DNA of 54,038 bases from Nitrospira sp. (GTDB lineage: Bacteria > Nitrospirota > Nitrospiria > Nitrospirales > Nitrospiraceae), in NCBI GenBank assembly GCA_020697375.1, contig JAJFBJ010000014.1, positions 1 through 54,038 of the forward strand, in the 5' to 3' direction. How positions within the stretch are numbered: position 1 is the stretch's first letter; each line of letters begins with the position of its first letter. This document shows positions 16,334-25,159 of this stretch, piece after piece. The position numbers were made by a program, and so were the translations under genes. The notes beneath the pieces were generated by a model. The model worked only from the letters and a program-made list of their open reading frames with translations. It was not told the origin of the DNA and searched no databases.

Positions 16334-17869
16334 ATGCGCTCGCTACGGCTGCTTGGCCTGTTATCAATCATGATCCTGCCCGTTTCCGGCATGCACTCGG
16401 AGTCAAGGGCCGAGCTCAATCCCATTCAACGAGAAAACGCGCGTCTCGGTACGCAGGAGTGGCGCCTGACCAAACCGGCGTTGCATCGCGAAATAGAAGG
16501 CTATGCGTCTCAGACCAGCATCAATCGCGGTGAACCCATCAGTTTCTTCGTCCATACGGCCGCTCCATCCTACAGCATCGAAATTTACCGCATGGGCTGG
16601 TATGCAGGTCTGGGAGCGCGGTTGATTTCCGGACCGGTCATTCGTCCGGGGGTGACACAACCGATGCCGGCGATGGATCCTCGGACCGGGCTCATCGAAT
16701 GTGCCTGGCAAGATCCATATGTCGTGACCGCGGGAAGCCAGTCCGGGCAAGAGGACTGGGTCAGCGGCCTGTACCTCGCGAAGTTGACGGCTGAAGCCGG
16801 CGGCGCGCAGGCCTATATAATTTTTGTCGTGCGGGATGATGCGCGGCCATCCGACTTCCTCTTCCAGTCCAGCGTCACGACCTATCAAGCCTATAACAAT
16901 TGGGGGGGCAAATCCCTCTACGACTTCAACAGCACAGGCGGCCGAGCCCTCACGGTCTCCTTCAATCGACCCTATGCGCGCAGCAGCAATCCGGCAGCGG
17001 CCTATGGCAACGGCGCCGGTGATTTTGTGACGAACAATGCGGTGCCGCCGACCGATGCCTCCTCACCATCCGGCTGGGAATACAACATGGTGCGGTGGCT
17101 GGAACGCGAGGGCTATGACATCAGCTACAGCACGAACATCGATACCCATGCGAATGAACATATCCTGGACATCCATAACGGCTGGCTGTCGGTGGGGCAT
17201 GATGAGTACTGGACCTGGCAAATGCGGACGCATGTGGAACAGGCCCGGGACCGCGGGGTGAACCTGGCGTTTTTCTCGGGCAATGTCTGTTATTGGCAGA
17301 TCCGGTTGGAGCCGAGTCTCCTTACGGGCGATCCGCATCGCACGATCGTCTCATACAAAGATGATGCGCTGAAGCGGGATCCCGTAGCGCTCAATGGCCT
17401 CGGCGCACAGCATCTGCTGACTGTTCGATGGAGAGACCAGCCCGTCAACCGCCCTGAGGAGTCATTCATCGGCGTCATGTATGACGGCAATCCCGTCGAT
17501 GGCGACATTGTCGTCACCAAGCCAGACCACTGGACCATGTCGGGGTCGAATCTTAAGCTGGGCGATCGATTACCGCGCCTTCTGGGATATGAGGCCGATC
17601 GGCTGTTTGAAATGGCTCCCCCCGGCACAACGATTCTCGCAGAGTCCCCCTACCAGTTCGAGGGACAGGCGCATGTCGGCCATATGGCCACCTATAGCCA
17701 TTCCAATGGGGCGACTGTGTTCGCGGCCGGCACGATTCAATGGAGCTGGGGCCTGGACGATTTCAATGCGCCGGAACTGCGGGCGTCCAGCATCAATCCA
17801 CAGGCGCAACAGATAACGCGGAATGTGTTGGCTAGGTTTCGAGGATCTCCGGCCAATCATTCACGGTAA
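16334..17869 (+). CDS. Secreted N,N-dimethylformamidase beta-subunit-like protein
   Basis: The 511-residue protein has a signal peptide (MRSLRLLGLLSIMILPVSG, cleavage about residue 27). It continues with a domain resembling the C-terminal region of the DMFase large subunit: EGYASQTSINRGEPISFFVH, YSIEIYRMGWYAGLGARLI, FLFQSSVTTYQAYNNWGGKSLYDFNS, WLEREGYDISYSTNIDTHAN, WLSVGHDEYWTWQMRTHVE, FFSGNVCYWQIRLEPS and GTIQWSWGLDDFN. DMFase contains a mononuclear iron site and hydrolyses formamides. Many relatives are exported and of unknown substrate, and here the setting is carbohydrate and envelope genes. Formamide hydrolysis should therefore not be assumed. It starts about 200 bases after the GH15 remnant; the 16138-16333 gap holds nothing recognisable. 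Confidence 0.75.
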   Translation: MRSLRLLGLLSIMILPVSGMHSESRAELNPIQRENARLGTQEWRLTKPALHREIEGYASQTSINRGEPISFFVHTAAPSYSIEIYRMGWYAGLGARLISGPVIRPGVTQPMPAMDPRTGLIECAWQDPYVVTAGSQSGQEDWVSGLYLAKLTAEAGGAQAYIIFVVRDDARPSDFLFQSSVTTYQAYNNWGGKSLYDFNSTGGRALTVSFNRPYARSSNPAAAYGNGAGDFVTNNAVPPTDASSPSGWEYNMVRWLEREGYDISYSTNIDTHANEHILDIHNGWLSVGHDEYWTWQMRTHVEQARDRGVNLAFFSGNVCYWQIRLEPSLLTGDPHRTIVSYKDDALKRDPVALNGLGAQHLLTVRWRDQPVNRPEESFIGVMYDGNPVDGDIVVTKPDHWTMSGSNLKLGDRLPRLLGYEADRLFEMAPPGTTILAESPYQFEGQAHVGHMATYSHSNGATVFAAGTIQWSWGLDDFNAPELRASSINPQAQQITRNVLARFRGSPANHSR

Positions 17870-17967
17870 CATTGTGCCGATCATGACGATGAGGGACCTT
17901 GTCTAGCAGACTGTGGGCGCACGAAAATTCAATAGCTCACGCATGGAGCACAATAGAAAACGTCACC

Positions 17968-18133
17968 GCAGGATGCTCAAAAAGACCGTCCAGCAAGCCG
18001 CAGCGAGCGAAGAGGCGACGCGTCACATTCCTACCCGCCCGCTCCGAGCCTGCCGGGACAGGCTCTTTTCCCATGGCGGTACGTGGAGTCTCGGAGCAAG
18101 CGAGAACGCGGCTGGCGGACTTTTTCGGCATCC
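17968..18133 (+). repeat. Family A dispersed repeat, copy 3
   Basis: The left end is GCAGGATGCTCAAAAAGACC; the right end, read inverted, is GGATGCCGAAAAAGTCCGCC. The interior has CCGCAGCGAGCGAAGAGGCG and the inverted pair AGCCTGCC/GGGACAGGCT. Near each end the sequences GTCCAGC and GCTGGCGGAC extend the terminal complementarity. It lies immediately upstream of the GT4 gene (start 18155), so it must be transcribed with, or carry, that gene's leader. Confidence 0.7.
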
Positions 18134-18154
18134 GGCCATGCTGAGGAACTCCAC

Positions 18155-19207
18155 ATGAAGATCGCTCAGGTCGTTCATCTTGGCGTGAGTGTGCCTCCCG
18201 AGAAGTACGGGGGGACTGAACGTGTCGTTTCCCATCTGACCGAAGAATTAGTCCGGCTGGGGCACGATGTCACGCTGTTTGCCAGCGGCGATTCGACGAC
18301 GAGCGCAAAGCTGGTACCGGGTTGCGATCGAGCACTGTCCCACACGCCATTCATCAATCGAGACGCCGTCCTGACATGGATGCTCGAACGCGTGTGGAAT
18401 GACTCTCACGAATTCGAGATGATCCATTCACATCTGGACTTTGTCGGATTCCCCCTCGCTCGCCGCTCGGAGGTCCCCATCATCACGACGCTCCATGGGC
18501 ATCTTGGCGTGCCGGAATTGGCGCCGGTCTATCGAGAATTTTGGGACATCCCCGTGGTCTCCATTTCCCATTCGCAACGGGCTCCGTTCCCCTCGAATAA
18601 TTGGCAGGCGAATGTGTACCACGGGCTTCCCGCCGATCTGCATCACTTCCATCCGAAACCTCAGCGCTATCTCGCCTTCTTAGGCAGGATGTCTCCGGAA
18701 AAATCGCCGGATGTCGCAATCCGGATCGCACAGCGGCTTCGCATTCCGTTGCGTATGGCGGCCAAGGTGGATCCGGTCGATCGGGAGTATTTTGAAACCC
18801 GGATCGCGCCGCTGCTCGCCGATCCGCTCATCCAGTACATCGGAGAAATCACGGATAAGGAGAAAGACGAGTTTCTTGGGAATGCCTGCGCGGCCCTTTG
18901 CCCCTACCAGCCTGAGTCGTTCGGATTGGTCGTGATCGAGGCCCTGGCATGCGGCACACCCGTTGTCACCTATCGCCATGGGTCGTTTCCGGAACTGATC
19001 GATCATGAGACGACGGGGTTCCTTTGCAACGATGAGGATGACATGGTGCAGGCCGTCCGGCGGATCGGCGAAATCGACCGGGTCCGATGCCGACAGGAGT
19101 TCGAGGAGCGCTTCACGGTCGAACGGATGACCAAGGAATACGTGCAGGTGTATGAGCGGCTCATCCGGGAAAAGGCTGAGAAAGAACAACCGGTCCCGCG
19201 CCTCTAA
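18155..19207 (+). CDS. GT4-family glycosyltransferase
   Basis: ATG 18155 gives 350 residues; the frame extends 24 codons upstream but only through repeat sequence. It has a GT-B fold with the GT4 signatures: the N-terminal VVHLGVSVPPEKYGGTERVV glycine-rich loop, IHSHLDFVGFP, ISHSQRAPFP, then in the nucleotide-sugar domain FLGRMSPEKSPDVAIRIAQ (near 184) and the EX7E motif in PESFGLVVIEALACGTPVV (near 265). These cytoplasmic retaining enzymes transfer a sugar from a nucleotide donor to glycans, lipids or small acceptors. The stop codon overlaps the start of nagB by one base (TAATG), so the two are translationally coupled. The acceptor is unknown. Confidence 0.85.
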   Translation: MKIAQVVHLGVSVPPEKYGGTERVVSHLTEELVRLGHDVTLFASGDSTTSAKLVPGCDRALSHTPFINRDAVLTWMLERVWNDSHEFEMIHSHLDFVGFPLARRSEVPIITTLHGHLGVPELAPVYREFWDIPVVSISHSQRAPFPSNNWQANVYHGLPADLHHFHPKPQRYLAFLGRMSPEKSPDVAIRIAQRLRIPLRMAAKVDPVDREYFETRIAPLLADPLIQYIGEITDKEKDEFLGNACAALCPYQPESFGLVVIEALACGTPVVTYRHGSFPELIDHETTGFLCNDEDDMVQAVRRIGEIDRVRCRQEFEERFTVERMTKEYVQVYERLIREKAEKEQPVPRL

Positions 19208-20019
19208 TGGTGGTCCTGATCACGGAGAGTCCCGAGGAAGGCAGCCGGGCTGCGGCTCGGCTCGTCAGCAGAGCAATCAAGAATAGTCCGGCATTGCGGC
19301 TTGGGTTGGCCGCGGGCAATACGCCCACGGGGTTGTACCGGAATCTTGTGCTTCTCCATCAGTCGAACGAGCTGGATTTCTCCCTTGTCAGAATCTTCAG
19401 CCTCGATGAATTTATCGCGTTGCCGGCCGGCAGTCCGAACAGTTTCCGGTCATTCTTCCATCGTCATCTCCTCGACCATGTCAATCTCGACCCAGCCCAT
19501 CTCCATTTGTTGAATGGACAAACCGATGAGGACCTTGGAAGGTACTGCTCCGGTTATGAGCAGGGGATCAGGGACCACGGAGGCATCGATTTGCAGATTT
19601 TGGGCGTCGGGCGGAACGGACATGTGGGGTTCAATGAACCGGGGTCCAGCCTGCATTCTCGAACAAGAATCATCCTCTTGAGCGCGACAACGCGACGAAC
19701 TTTTGTTCGACCATTCGATCGAGCCGAGATCCCTGAATGGGCCATGACCATGGGCGTCGGCACCATTCTTGAATCTCGTGCATTGCTGCTGCTGGCATTT
19801 GGAGAGCAGAAAGCTTCGGCCGTCGCCAAAGCCGTGGAGGGACCTCTCACCGCTTCGTTACCGGCTTCGGCCATTCAATTACATCCCTTCGTGATTCTGG
19901 TGCTGGACCAGAAGGCTGCCTCATCCTTAAAACATAAGAAACACTATCAACGAGAGGCGTCGCGGGCAGACGTTCTGTTGCCGGAGTGGCTCCGAGATGG
20001 AGAAGGTGGCGTCCATTAG
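19207..20019 (+). CDS. nagB: Glucosamine-6-phosphate deaminase/6-phosphogluconolactonase family
   Basis: The 270-residue length equals that of NagB (about 266). Motifs are LRLGLAAGNTPTGLYRNL (phosphate loop), VRIFSLDEFIALP (the DE pair with the catalytic Asp), DLQILGVGRNGHVGFNEPGS (near 139, including the active-site Asp-His region) and WAMTMGVGTIL. The enzyme converts glucosamine-6-phosphate to fructose-6-phosphate plus ammonia. 6-phosphogluconolactonase belongs to the same superfamily, but NGHVGFNEPGS favours the deaminase. The start overlaps the stop of the upstream GT4 gene. The chain gt4-nagB-kinase-regulator looks like one operon and suggests amino-sugar turnover linked to envelope glycan synthesis. 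No dedicated lactonase gene is seen beside zwf, so a moonlighting role is conceivable but unproven. Confidence 0.85.
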   Translation: MVVLITESPEEGSRAAARLVSRAIKNSPALRLGLAAGNTPTGLYRNLVLLHQSNELDFSLVRIFSLDEFIALPAGSPNSFRSFFHRHLLDHVNLDPAHLHLLNGQTDEDLGRYCSGYEQGIRDHGGIDLQILGVGRNGHVGFNEPGSSLHSRTRIILLSATTRRTFVRPFDRAEIPEWAMTMGVGTILESRALLLLAFGEQKASAVAKAVEGPLTASLPASAIQLHPFVILVLDQKAASSLKHKKHYQREASRADVLLPEWLRDGEGGVH

Positions 20020-20060
20020 CTTCCGCTTCAAGCTCAATCGTGCGCCGGACGGGAACTGGC

Positions 20061-21668
20061 ATGGAACTTCTAATGCTAGCCGAGGGACCGTCGCGGCCAG
20101 AGCAGCCGGCAGATTTCCTCGCAGAGAGGACGGAGAGCGAGATGGGTAGAGAGGATCAGCAGTCCCTTGCAATAATTTCAACCAGTACGACTGGTATGGT
20201 TACGAGCTTCAACAATGCGGCTGAACGTCTCTTGGGGTATTCTGCCGAAGACATCGTTGGAGCAAGGAATCTCGTCTCGTTTCATGACCCTGCCGAATTG
20301 AAGCATCGCATTTCAGCGCTCCCATCCGGATCGGACATGGCGATAGCGAATGAATTTCGCGCCATTATCGAACATGTCGAGCCTGGCCACTCGACCGAAG
20401 ACGGGTGGACCTATATCGACCGATATGGCCGTCAGGTTCCGGTTCGTCTCTCCATCAGCGCCTTCCCGGACGGAGCCGGAGCAATCGCAGGTTATGTCAT
20501 GGTGCTTCAAGAGGGCAAAGACGGGACACTGTCCGAAGAACTGCTCCATCGACAAGCGGAACTACTCGACCTGGCCAACGATGCGATTCTTGTACGCGAC
20601 CTTAAGCGTGATACCATCACCTACTGGAATGATGGCGCCATGCGCCTCTACGGATGGACCAGCCAAGAAGCCCACGGCGCCTATATTCATGAGTTTTTGA
20701 GCACCACGTTTCCGCAGCCCTTAACGGACATCAAGCAAATTCTGTTGGAGAAGGGCCATTGGGCCGGGGAGCTGACGCATACGACCCGGGGTGGGAACAG
20801 AATCACGGTTTCCAGCCGGTGGACGCTACTCAAGGGTTCGGATGGGCTTCCCAGCGGAAGTCTCGAGCTGAACACGGATATTACCGATCAAAAACAGGCT
20901 CAAGAGGCGTTGAAGGCCGCGCATGAAGAATTGGAACATCGTGTCATCGAGCGCACGGCGGAACTGAGTGAGGCCAATGAGCGATTGCGGGTCCTTTCAA
21001 GGCGACTGATGGAGGTGCAGGAACTGGAGCGCCGTGCGATCGCCCGGGATTTGCATGATGAAATCGGGCAAGCCTTGACGGCGATAAAACTGAACCTTCG
21101 TGAACTTGGAGAGGCGCGAGAATGCGCCACGGGCGCCGCACAGGACACACACCTGTTCGACAGCCTCCAAATCCTCGACCAGGTTTTAAGACATATACGC
21201 AATCTGGCCTTGGACTTGCGGCCGTCGATGCTCGATGAGCTGGGACTCATTCCTGCTCTCAGGTGGTATGTCGGCAGACAGGCGGAACGTGCCGGGTGGG
21301 AGCTTCAATTTCTGGCCGATGAAGGTGTGACACGACCGCCTTCCAATGTAGAAATCACTTGTTTCCGGCTCACTCAGGAGGCCTTGACGAACGTCGCGCG
21401 CCATGCGAAGGCCACGAGAGTGGGCGTTCGCCTGGAACTCGGCCTGCGGGAGCTGACCATCATTATCAGCGACAACGGGATCGGCTTTGACCCGGACCTG
21501 ATTCGTTCGGGCGCCCGTGCCGGGACCAGCGTGGGGCTCTCGGGCATGGAAGAACGAGTTCGGCTCGCAGGAGGACGGATCATGATCCATTCGACCCATG
21601 CGGGTGGAACTGAAATTCGCGCGACATTCCCCTTAGGTCCGGAGCCGGCCGAGGCGACGCATGCATGA
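20061..21668 (+). CDS. PAS-domain sensor histidine kinase, NarL-partner (HisKA_3) type
   Basis: Start choice is uncertain: ATG 20061 follows a weak site, and ATG 20142 with GGAGAG upstream is the alternative. No membrane segment is visible, so it is probably cytoplasmic. Two PAS domains are seen, at about 30-150 (IISTSTTGMVTSFNNAAERLLGY, GRQVPVRLSISAFPD) and about 155-285 (LANDAILVRDLKRDTITYW, GAMRLYGWTSQEA, NTDITDQKQAQ). A coiled linker follows, then a HisKA_3 H-box (ARDLHDEIGQALTAIKLNL) and an HATPase with CFRLTQEALTNVARHA, IISDNGIGFD and GLSGMEERVRLAGG. The gene overlaps the response regulator by eight bases. The signal could be redox or a small molecule; no haem or flavin residues can be assigned. 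Confidence 0.85.
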   Translation: MELLMLAEGPSRPEQPADFLAERTESEMGREDQQSLAIISTSTTGMVTSFNNAAERLLGYSAEDIVGARNLVSFHDPAELKHRISALPSGSDMAIANEFRAIIEHVEPGHSTEDGWTYIDRYGRQVPVRLSISAFPDGAGAIAGYVMVLQEGKDGTLSEELLHRQAELLDLANDAILVRDLKRDTITYWNDGAMRLYGWTSQEAHGAYIHEFLSTTFPQPLTDIKQILLEKGHWAGELTHTTRGGNRITVSSRWTLLKGSDGLPSGSLELNTDITDQKQAQEALKAAHEELEHRVIERTAELSEANERLRVLSRRLMEVQELERRAIARDLHDEIGQALTAIKLNLRELGEARECATGAAQDTHLFDSLQILDQVLRHIRNLALDLRPSMLDELGLIPALRWYVGRQAERAGWELQFLADEGVTRPPSNVEITCFRLTQEALTNVARHAKATRVGVRLELGLRELTIIISDNGIGFDPDLIRSGARAGTSVGLSGMEERVRLAGGRIMIHSTHAGGTEIRATFPLGPEPAEATHA

Positions 21669-22311
21669 CATCCGGGTCCTACTCGTCGAAGATCATACCT
21701 TAGTGCGAGCCGGCTTCAGGGTGTTGCTGGAAAAAATCGAGGGTATCCTCGTGACAGGGGAGGCCAGCGACGGTCTGGCGGCGGTGAAGATGTCAAAAGA
21801 GCTCACGCCCGATGTCGTGCTGATGGATATCGCCATGCCGGGCATGAATGGGTTGGAAGCCACCCGCCGCATACGTCAGGAGGCGCCGAAAACCAGGATA
21901 CTGATGCTCTCGATGTACACAAATGAAGAATACCTTAAGGAAGCGCTTCGGGCAGGCGCCGCCGGATACCTGCTCAAAGACGCTGATCGCAACGAGTTGG
22001 AGTTGGCTATCAAGGCCCTGTGGCGAGGCGAAACCTATTTGACACCGGCCTTGGCAAAATACACCGTCGACGCCTATTGCCGAAGAGACGAGTCACAGGC
22101 CGGCCCACTGGCACGACTGACCGGCCGCCAGCGGGAAATCCTTCAACTGATCGCCGAAGGATGTTCGACCAAGCACATCGCGCAACGTCTCGATCTCAGT
22201 GTGAAAACCGTCGAAACGCATCGGGCGCAGCTCATGGAACGACTCGGGATCCACGATATTCCCGGACTGGTCCGACTGGCCATCCGCACAGGCCTCGTCC
22301 AGCCGGACTAG
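21661..22311 (+). CDS. NarL/FixJ-family response regulator
   Basis: The 216-residue protein has a receiver domain (about 1-120) with the acidic pocket LLVEDHTLV, phospho-acceptor Asp in VVLMDIAMPGMNG near 58, Ser in MLSMY and Lys in YLLKDADRNE. A LuxR-type helix-turn-helix follows (about 150-212): LTGRQREILQLIAEGCSTK, HIAQRLDLSVKTVETHRAQL. Overlap with the kinase stop indicates that the pair is co-translated and cognate. Targets are unknown; by position the operon itself or the neighbouring glycan genes are candidates. A short hairpin (TCCAAGGGAATC...GATTCCTTGGA, 22359-22384) lies 48 bases after the stop. Confidence 0.9.
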   Translation: MHDIRVLLVEDHTLVRAGFRVLLEKIEGILVTGEASDGLAAVKMSKELTPDVVLMDIAMPGMNGLEATRRIRQEAPKTRILMLSMYTNEEYLKEALRAGAAGYLLKDADRNELELAIKALWRGETYLTPALAKYTVDAYCRRDESQAGPLARLTGRQREILQLIAEGCSTKHIAQRLDLSVKTVETHRAQLMERLGIHDIPGLVRLAIRTGLVQPD

Positions 22312-22867
22312 TTAGCCATTTATCATCTGTCTCATTCTTCAGGTGTAATTGCGCTCCATCCAAGGGAATCCCCGATTCCTTGGACATGGGCTTTGTGGCA
22401 TTATCCAGCCCTCAATCGTAGAGATCTCCCCGGAGAAAGCCAAGCGCGACCGGTCGAGAAAGGCCGGCGAGTCCAAGGGTATGCCGAACGAATGAGGCGA
22501 CGACCTACGGATGCTACGTCGATTGAGAAACACCGCTTCGATTGTGCCACACCCTCGAACAAATGCTCCCACACAACAGCCATTCGCGATAGATATCCAT
22601 TGCCTTTTTATGCTTGACGGCCTTGATCGCCTCCCGCTCACGATGACCGGTCGGCAGCCGAAAAGAACCGGGTGAGGTCAAGACCTGTTGGGTATCGCAG
22701 AAATTCGAATCAAGTTGGTGCTCATCACGCTCGTGTGACATGCTCATTCACATGCGTGGAATTCTTCACAAGTAAACGGTGACAGTCTGCACAGTCGGCC
22801 GGCCATAATCATCGCATCGGGAAGCATTACCGTCCTCCTCCTTGCCGTCTGCCTCTGCCTCGGTGAA
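22312..22867. other. Intergenic stretch; coding-like hydrophobic sequence at its right end
   Basis: There is no supported gene between 22312 and about 22760. From about 22790 the frame of the following SGNH hydrolase is already open and encodes a hydrophobic stretch (IIIASGSITVLLLAVCLCLG), but no ATG, GTG or TTG is available in that frame before 22868. Confidence 0.35.
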
Positions 22868-23866
22868 GTGGCGATACGGGGCATCCATCTGTTACGCGAC
22901 GGCATTCCATTTCTTGAGACCACGGAAGGCAGAATAGGCTCGATTACATTGGACGCGGACCTTGGCTGGCGTGCCACCGAGAATTACGAAGAGAGGATCA
23001 CCGAGACCGGCCTCGGCGGTCTCCGGTATCAGGTGCATCGATCGCAGAAGCGACATGGATTCCGTCAATTCGGAAACCTACAATCACCGAGGCCGAAGCT
23101 CCTCGTCATCGGCGATTCCTATACGCAGGCCACCGCTGTGTCCGACAAGCAGACCTATCACGCCCTGGTAGGAGAACTGCTCGGAATGGAAGTCTTCGCG
23201 TATGGCGCGGGCGGGTACGGAACGCTGCAAGAATATATGATCTTGGATCGTTACGTCGATGAGATTAAGCCGGACCTGATTTTATGGCAGTTCTGCATCA
23301 ACGATTTCATCAACAACGACCATGCCCTCGAACAGGCGAGCGTGATGAATAACAATGGACTGACCCGTCCCTATTGGGTCAACGGAGCCATCGCCCATCT
23401 CTCTCCTAAACCCCGGGGACAGCAGATACGGGAATGGATCAACCATCACAGCCGGTTCCTCTATTTTATCGTCAGCAGGGTTGACCGATTGCGGGCGGTC
23501 GCAGCCACCACATCCGTCGAAACGTCCATCAAGGCGGAAGGATTCAATCATGCCGGTTTTCGCCATGCCGTCCAGGTGACCGATGAGCTGATGAAATTGG
23601 TGCGGGTTCGTGTCGGCACGGTACCGATTGTCGCATTCAATTGTGGCAATGCACAGCCCTACGACGAAGCAACCGCGCTGATTTCGGCCCACCACGGTAT
23701 CGAATATTGGGCCGATGTGGCAGAGGTGGTCGAACAAGCCTTCGGCCGAGGAGAGGACGTGTATACCCCGGATGAACATTGGACTGAGCATGGGCACCAT
23801 TTGGTTGCCGACATGGTTGTGAAGCATTTGAAAGGGCGAACGACGCTGGTGGCAGGCCGCCAATGA
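22868..23866 (+). CDS. SGNH/GDSL-family hydrolase
   Basis: As annotated from GTG 22868 the protein has 332 residues. The SGNH blocks are clear: block I VIGDSYTQA with the nucleophile Ser (near 80), block II Gly in YGAGGYGTLQEY, block III Asn in FCINDFINND, and block V DEHWTEHGHH with the Asp-His pair near 300. Such enzymes are esterases, often deacetylating or acylating envelope glycans. The frame continues upstream through a hydrophobic segment without a normal start codon, so either an unusual start is used or the 5' end carries a frameshift and a signal anchor has been lost from the annotation. It follows the glycan operon on the same strand but after 556 bases. Confidence 0.75.
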   Translation: MAIRGIHLLRDGIPFLETTEGRIGSITLDADLGWRATENYEERITETGLGGLRYQVHRSQKRHGFRQFGNLQSPRPKLLVIGDSYTQATAVSDKQTYHALVGELLGMEVFAYGAGGYGTLQEYMILDRYVDEIKPDLILWQFCINDFINNDHALEQASVMNNNGLTRPYWVNGAIAHLSPKPRGQQIREWINHHSRFLYFIVSRVDRLRAVAATTSVETSIKAEGFNHAGFRHAVQVTDELMKLVRVRVGTVPIVAFNCGNAQPYDEATALISAHHGIEYWADVAEVVEQAFGRGEDVYTPDEHWTEHGHHLVADMVVKHLKGRTTLVAGRQ

Positions 23867-24083
23867 ACTGCCGTTCGATGCATCATGCACATTCAAGGTT
23901 AAGCCGTCTTATCGATCGCTCCCTTCAGAAAATCAGTGGAACCGTACCATACAGAATTCCGGCAAGATTTCTGGCTCATCCCGCAACCTGTTATCGTAGT
24001 GAAGCTGTTGAAGAAGAACAGGCGACGCTGGTGCCACGTGTCAGTACGATGCAGCGGTACCCCCGCCCCGGCCACGCAAGGAA

Positions 24084-25067
24084 TTACCCCCCGGCCGGCC
24101 GCTCCACATGGCCGCCGAATTGGTATCGCATAGCTGAGAGCACCTTTTCGGCAAAGGTATGGTCTTGACGCGAACGAAATCGGGTATACAGGGATGCAGA
24201 CAGAACCTCTGCAGGAACTCCCTCCTCGACCGCCGCCATCACGGTCCATCTGCCCTCTCCAGAATCCTGAACAGCGCCCGTAAAATTAGACAAGTCCGGA
24301 TTCTCCGCCAGCGCGGTGGCGGTCAAGTCGAGCAGCCAAGAGCCCACCACGCTGCCACGGCGCCAAACCTCGGCAATGTCCGGAAGATTCAAGTCGTAGC
24401 GAATGTCCTTTGGAAGGTTCTTTGAATTGGCGTGACGAAAAATGTCGAATCCTTCGGCATAGGCCTGCATCAAGCCATACTCGATACCGTTATGGACCAT
24501 TTTCACGAAGTGGCCTGCGCCGGCCGGACCGCAATACAGGTATCCTTCTTCCGCCGTTCCCTTCGTGCTGTCCCGTCCCCTGGTCGGTTCAACCTCACCT
24601 CGGCCAGGCGCCAGGGTTCTGAATATCGGATCCAAGTGCTTCACTACCGGTTCCGGACCGCCGATCATCAGGCAGTAACCCCGCTCCAAACCCCAGGTTC
24701 CGCCGCTGGTTCCGACGTCCACGTAATGGAGTCCTAGAGTCGTCAGCCTGCCGGCACGCCGCACATCATCCTTAAAGTAGGAGTTTCCTCCATCGATGAC
24801 GATGTCTTCCGGGCTGAGCCGCTGGACCAGGGATTCCACGGTTGCTTCGGTTGGGCCTCCGGCCGGAACCATCATCCACAAGGCGCGCGGCTGGCTCAAT
24901 CGGCTGATCAGATCGTCCATGGACGTCGCTCCTATCGCCCCCTCTTCGGCCAGCCGCTGCACATTCTCGGGGTTCACATCGAACACCACACAGTGATGCC
25001 CTTCGCGAATCAACCGCCGCACCATATTGGCTCCCATTCGTCCTAACCCGATCATCCCCAGCTGCAT
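24084..25067 (-). CDS. gnd: 6-phosphogluconate dehydrogenase, decarboxylating
   Basis: At 327 residues this is the short GntZ-type (often NAD-preferring) form rather than the 470-residue E. coli type. It has the Rossmann loop [15 protein letters not shown] (residues 4-18), the substrate motif [20 protein letters not shown] near 117-136, the catalytic Lys/Asn region in [14 protein letters not shown] near 185, and a C-terminal [15 protein letters not shown] tail. It oxidises 6-phosphogluconate to ribulose-5-phosphate plus CO2 and NAD(P)H. A GGAGG site precedes the ATG. It is the last gene of a minus-strand series tal-pgi, zwf, ppgK, gnd with gaps of 60-95 bases, probably an operon. The 23867-24083 gap downstream is featureless. 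Confidence 0.92.
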   Translation of the reverse strand: MQLGMIGLGRMGANMVRRLIREGHHCVVFDVNPENVQRLAEEGAIGATSMDDLISRLSQPRALWMMVPAGGPTEATVESLVQRLSPEDIVIDGGNSYFKDDVRRAGRLTTLGLHYVDVGTSGGTWGLERGYCLMIGGPEPVVKHLDPIFRTLAPGRGEVEPTRGRDSTKGTAEEGYLYCGPAGAGHFVKMVHNGIEYGLMQAYAEGFDIFRHANSKNLPKDIRYDLNLPDIAEVWRRGSVVGSWLLDLTATALAENPDLSNFTGAVQDSGEGRWTVMAAVEEGVPAEVLSASLYTRFRSRQDHTFAEKVLSAMRYQFGGHVERPAGG

Positions 25068-25159
25068 AGGTCATCCTCCCCTGCCTCCGGCAAAGCCGGT
25101 GTCTACTTGTCGCCTATCAATCGCCGACAGTCATGTCGCATCTCTATGCGACAATGCGA

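Noticed and set aside
20142..20144. Later ATG as the kinase start
   Set aside because: It has a better ribosome site than 20061, but starting here would shorten the region before the first PAS domain; neither is decisive, so the longer form is kept and the doubt noted.
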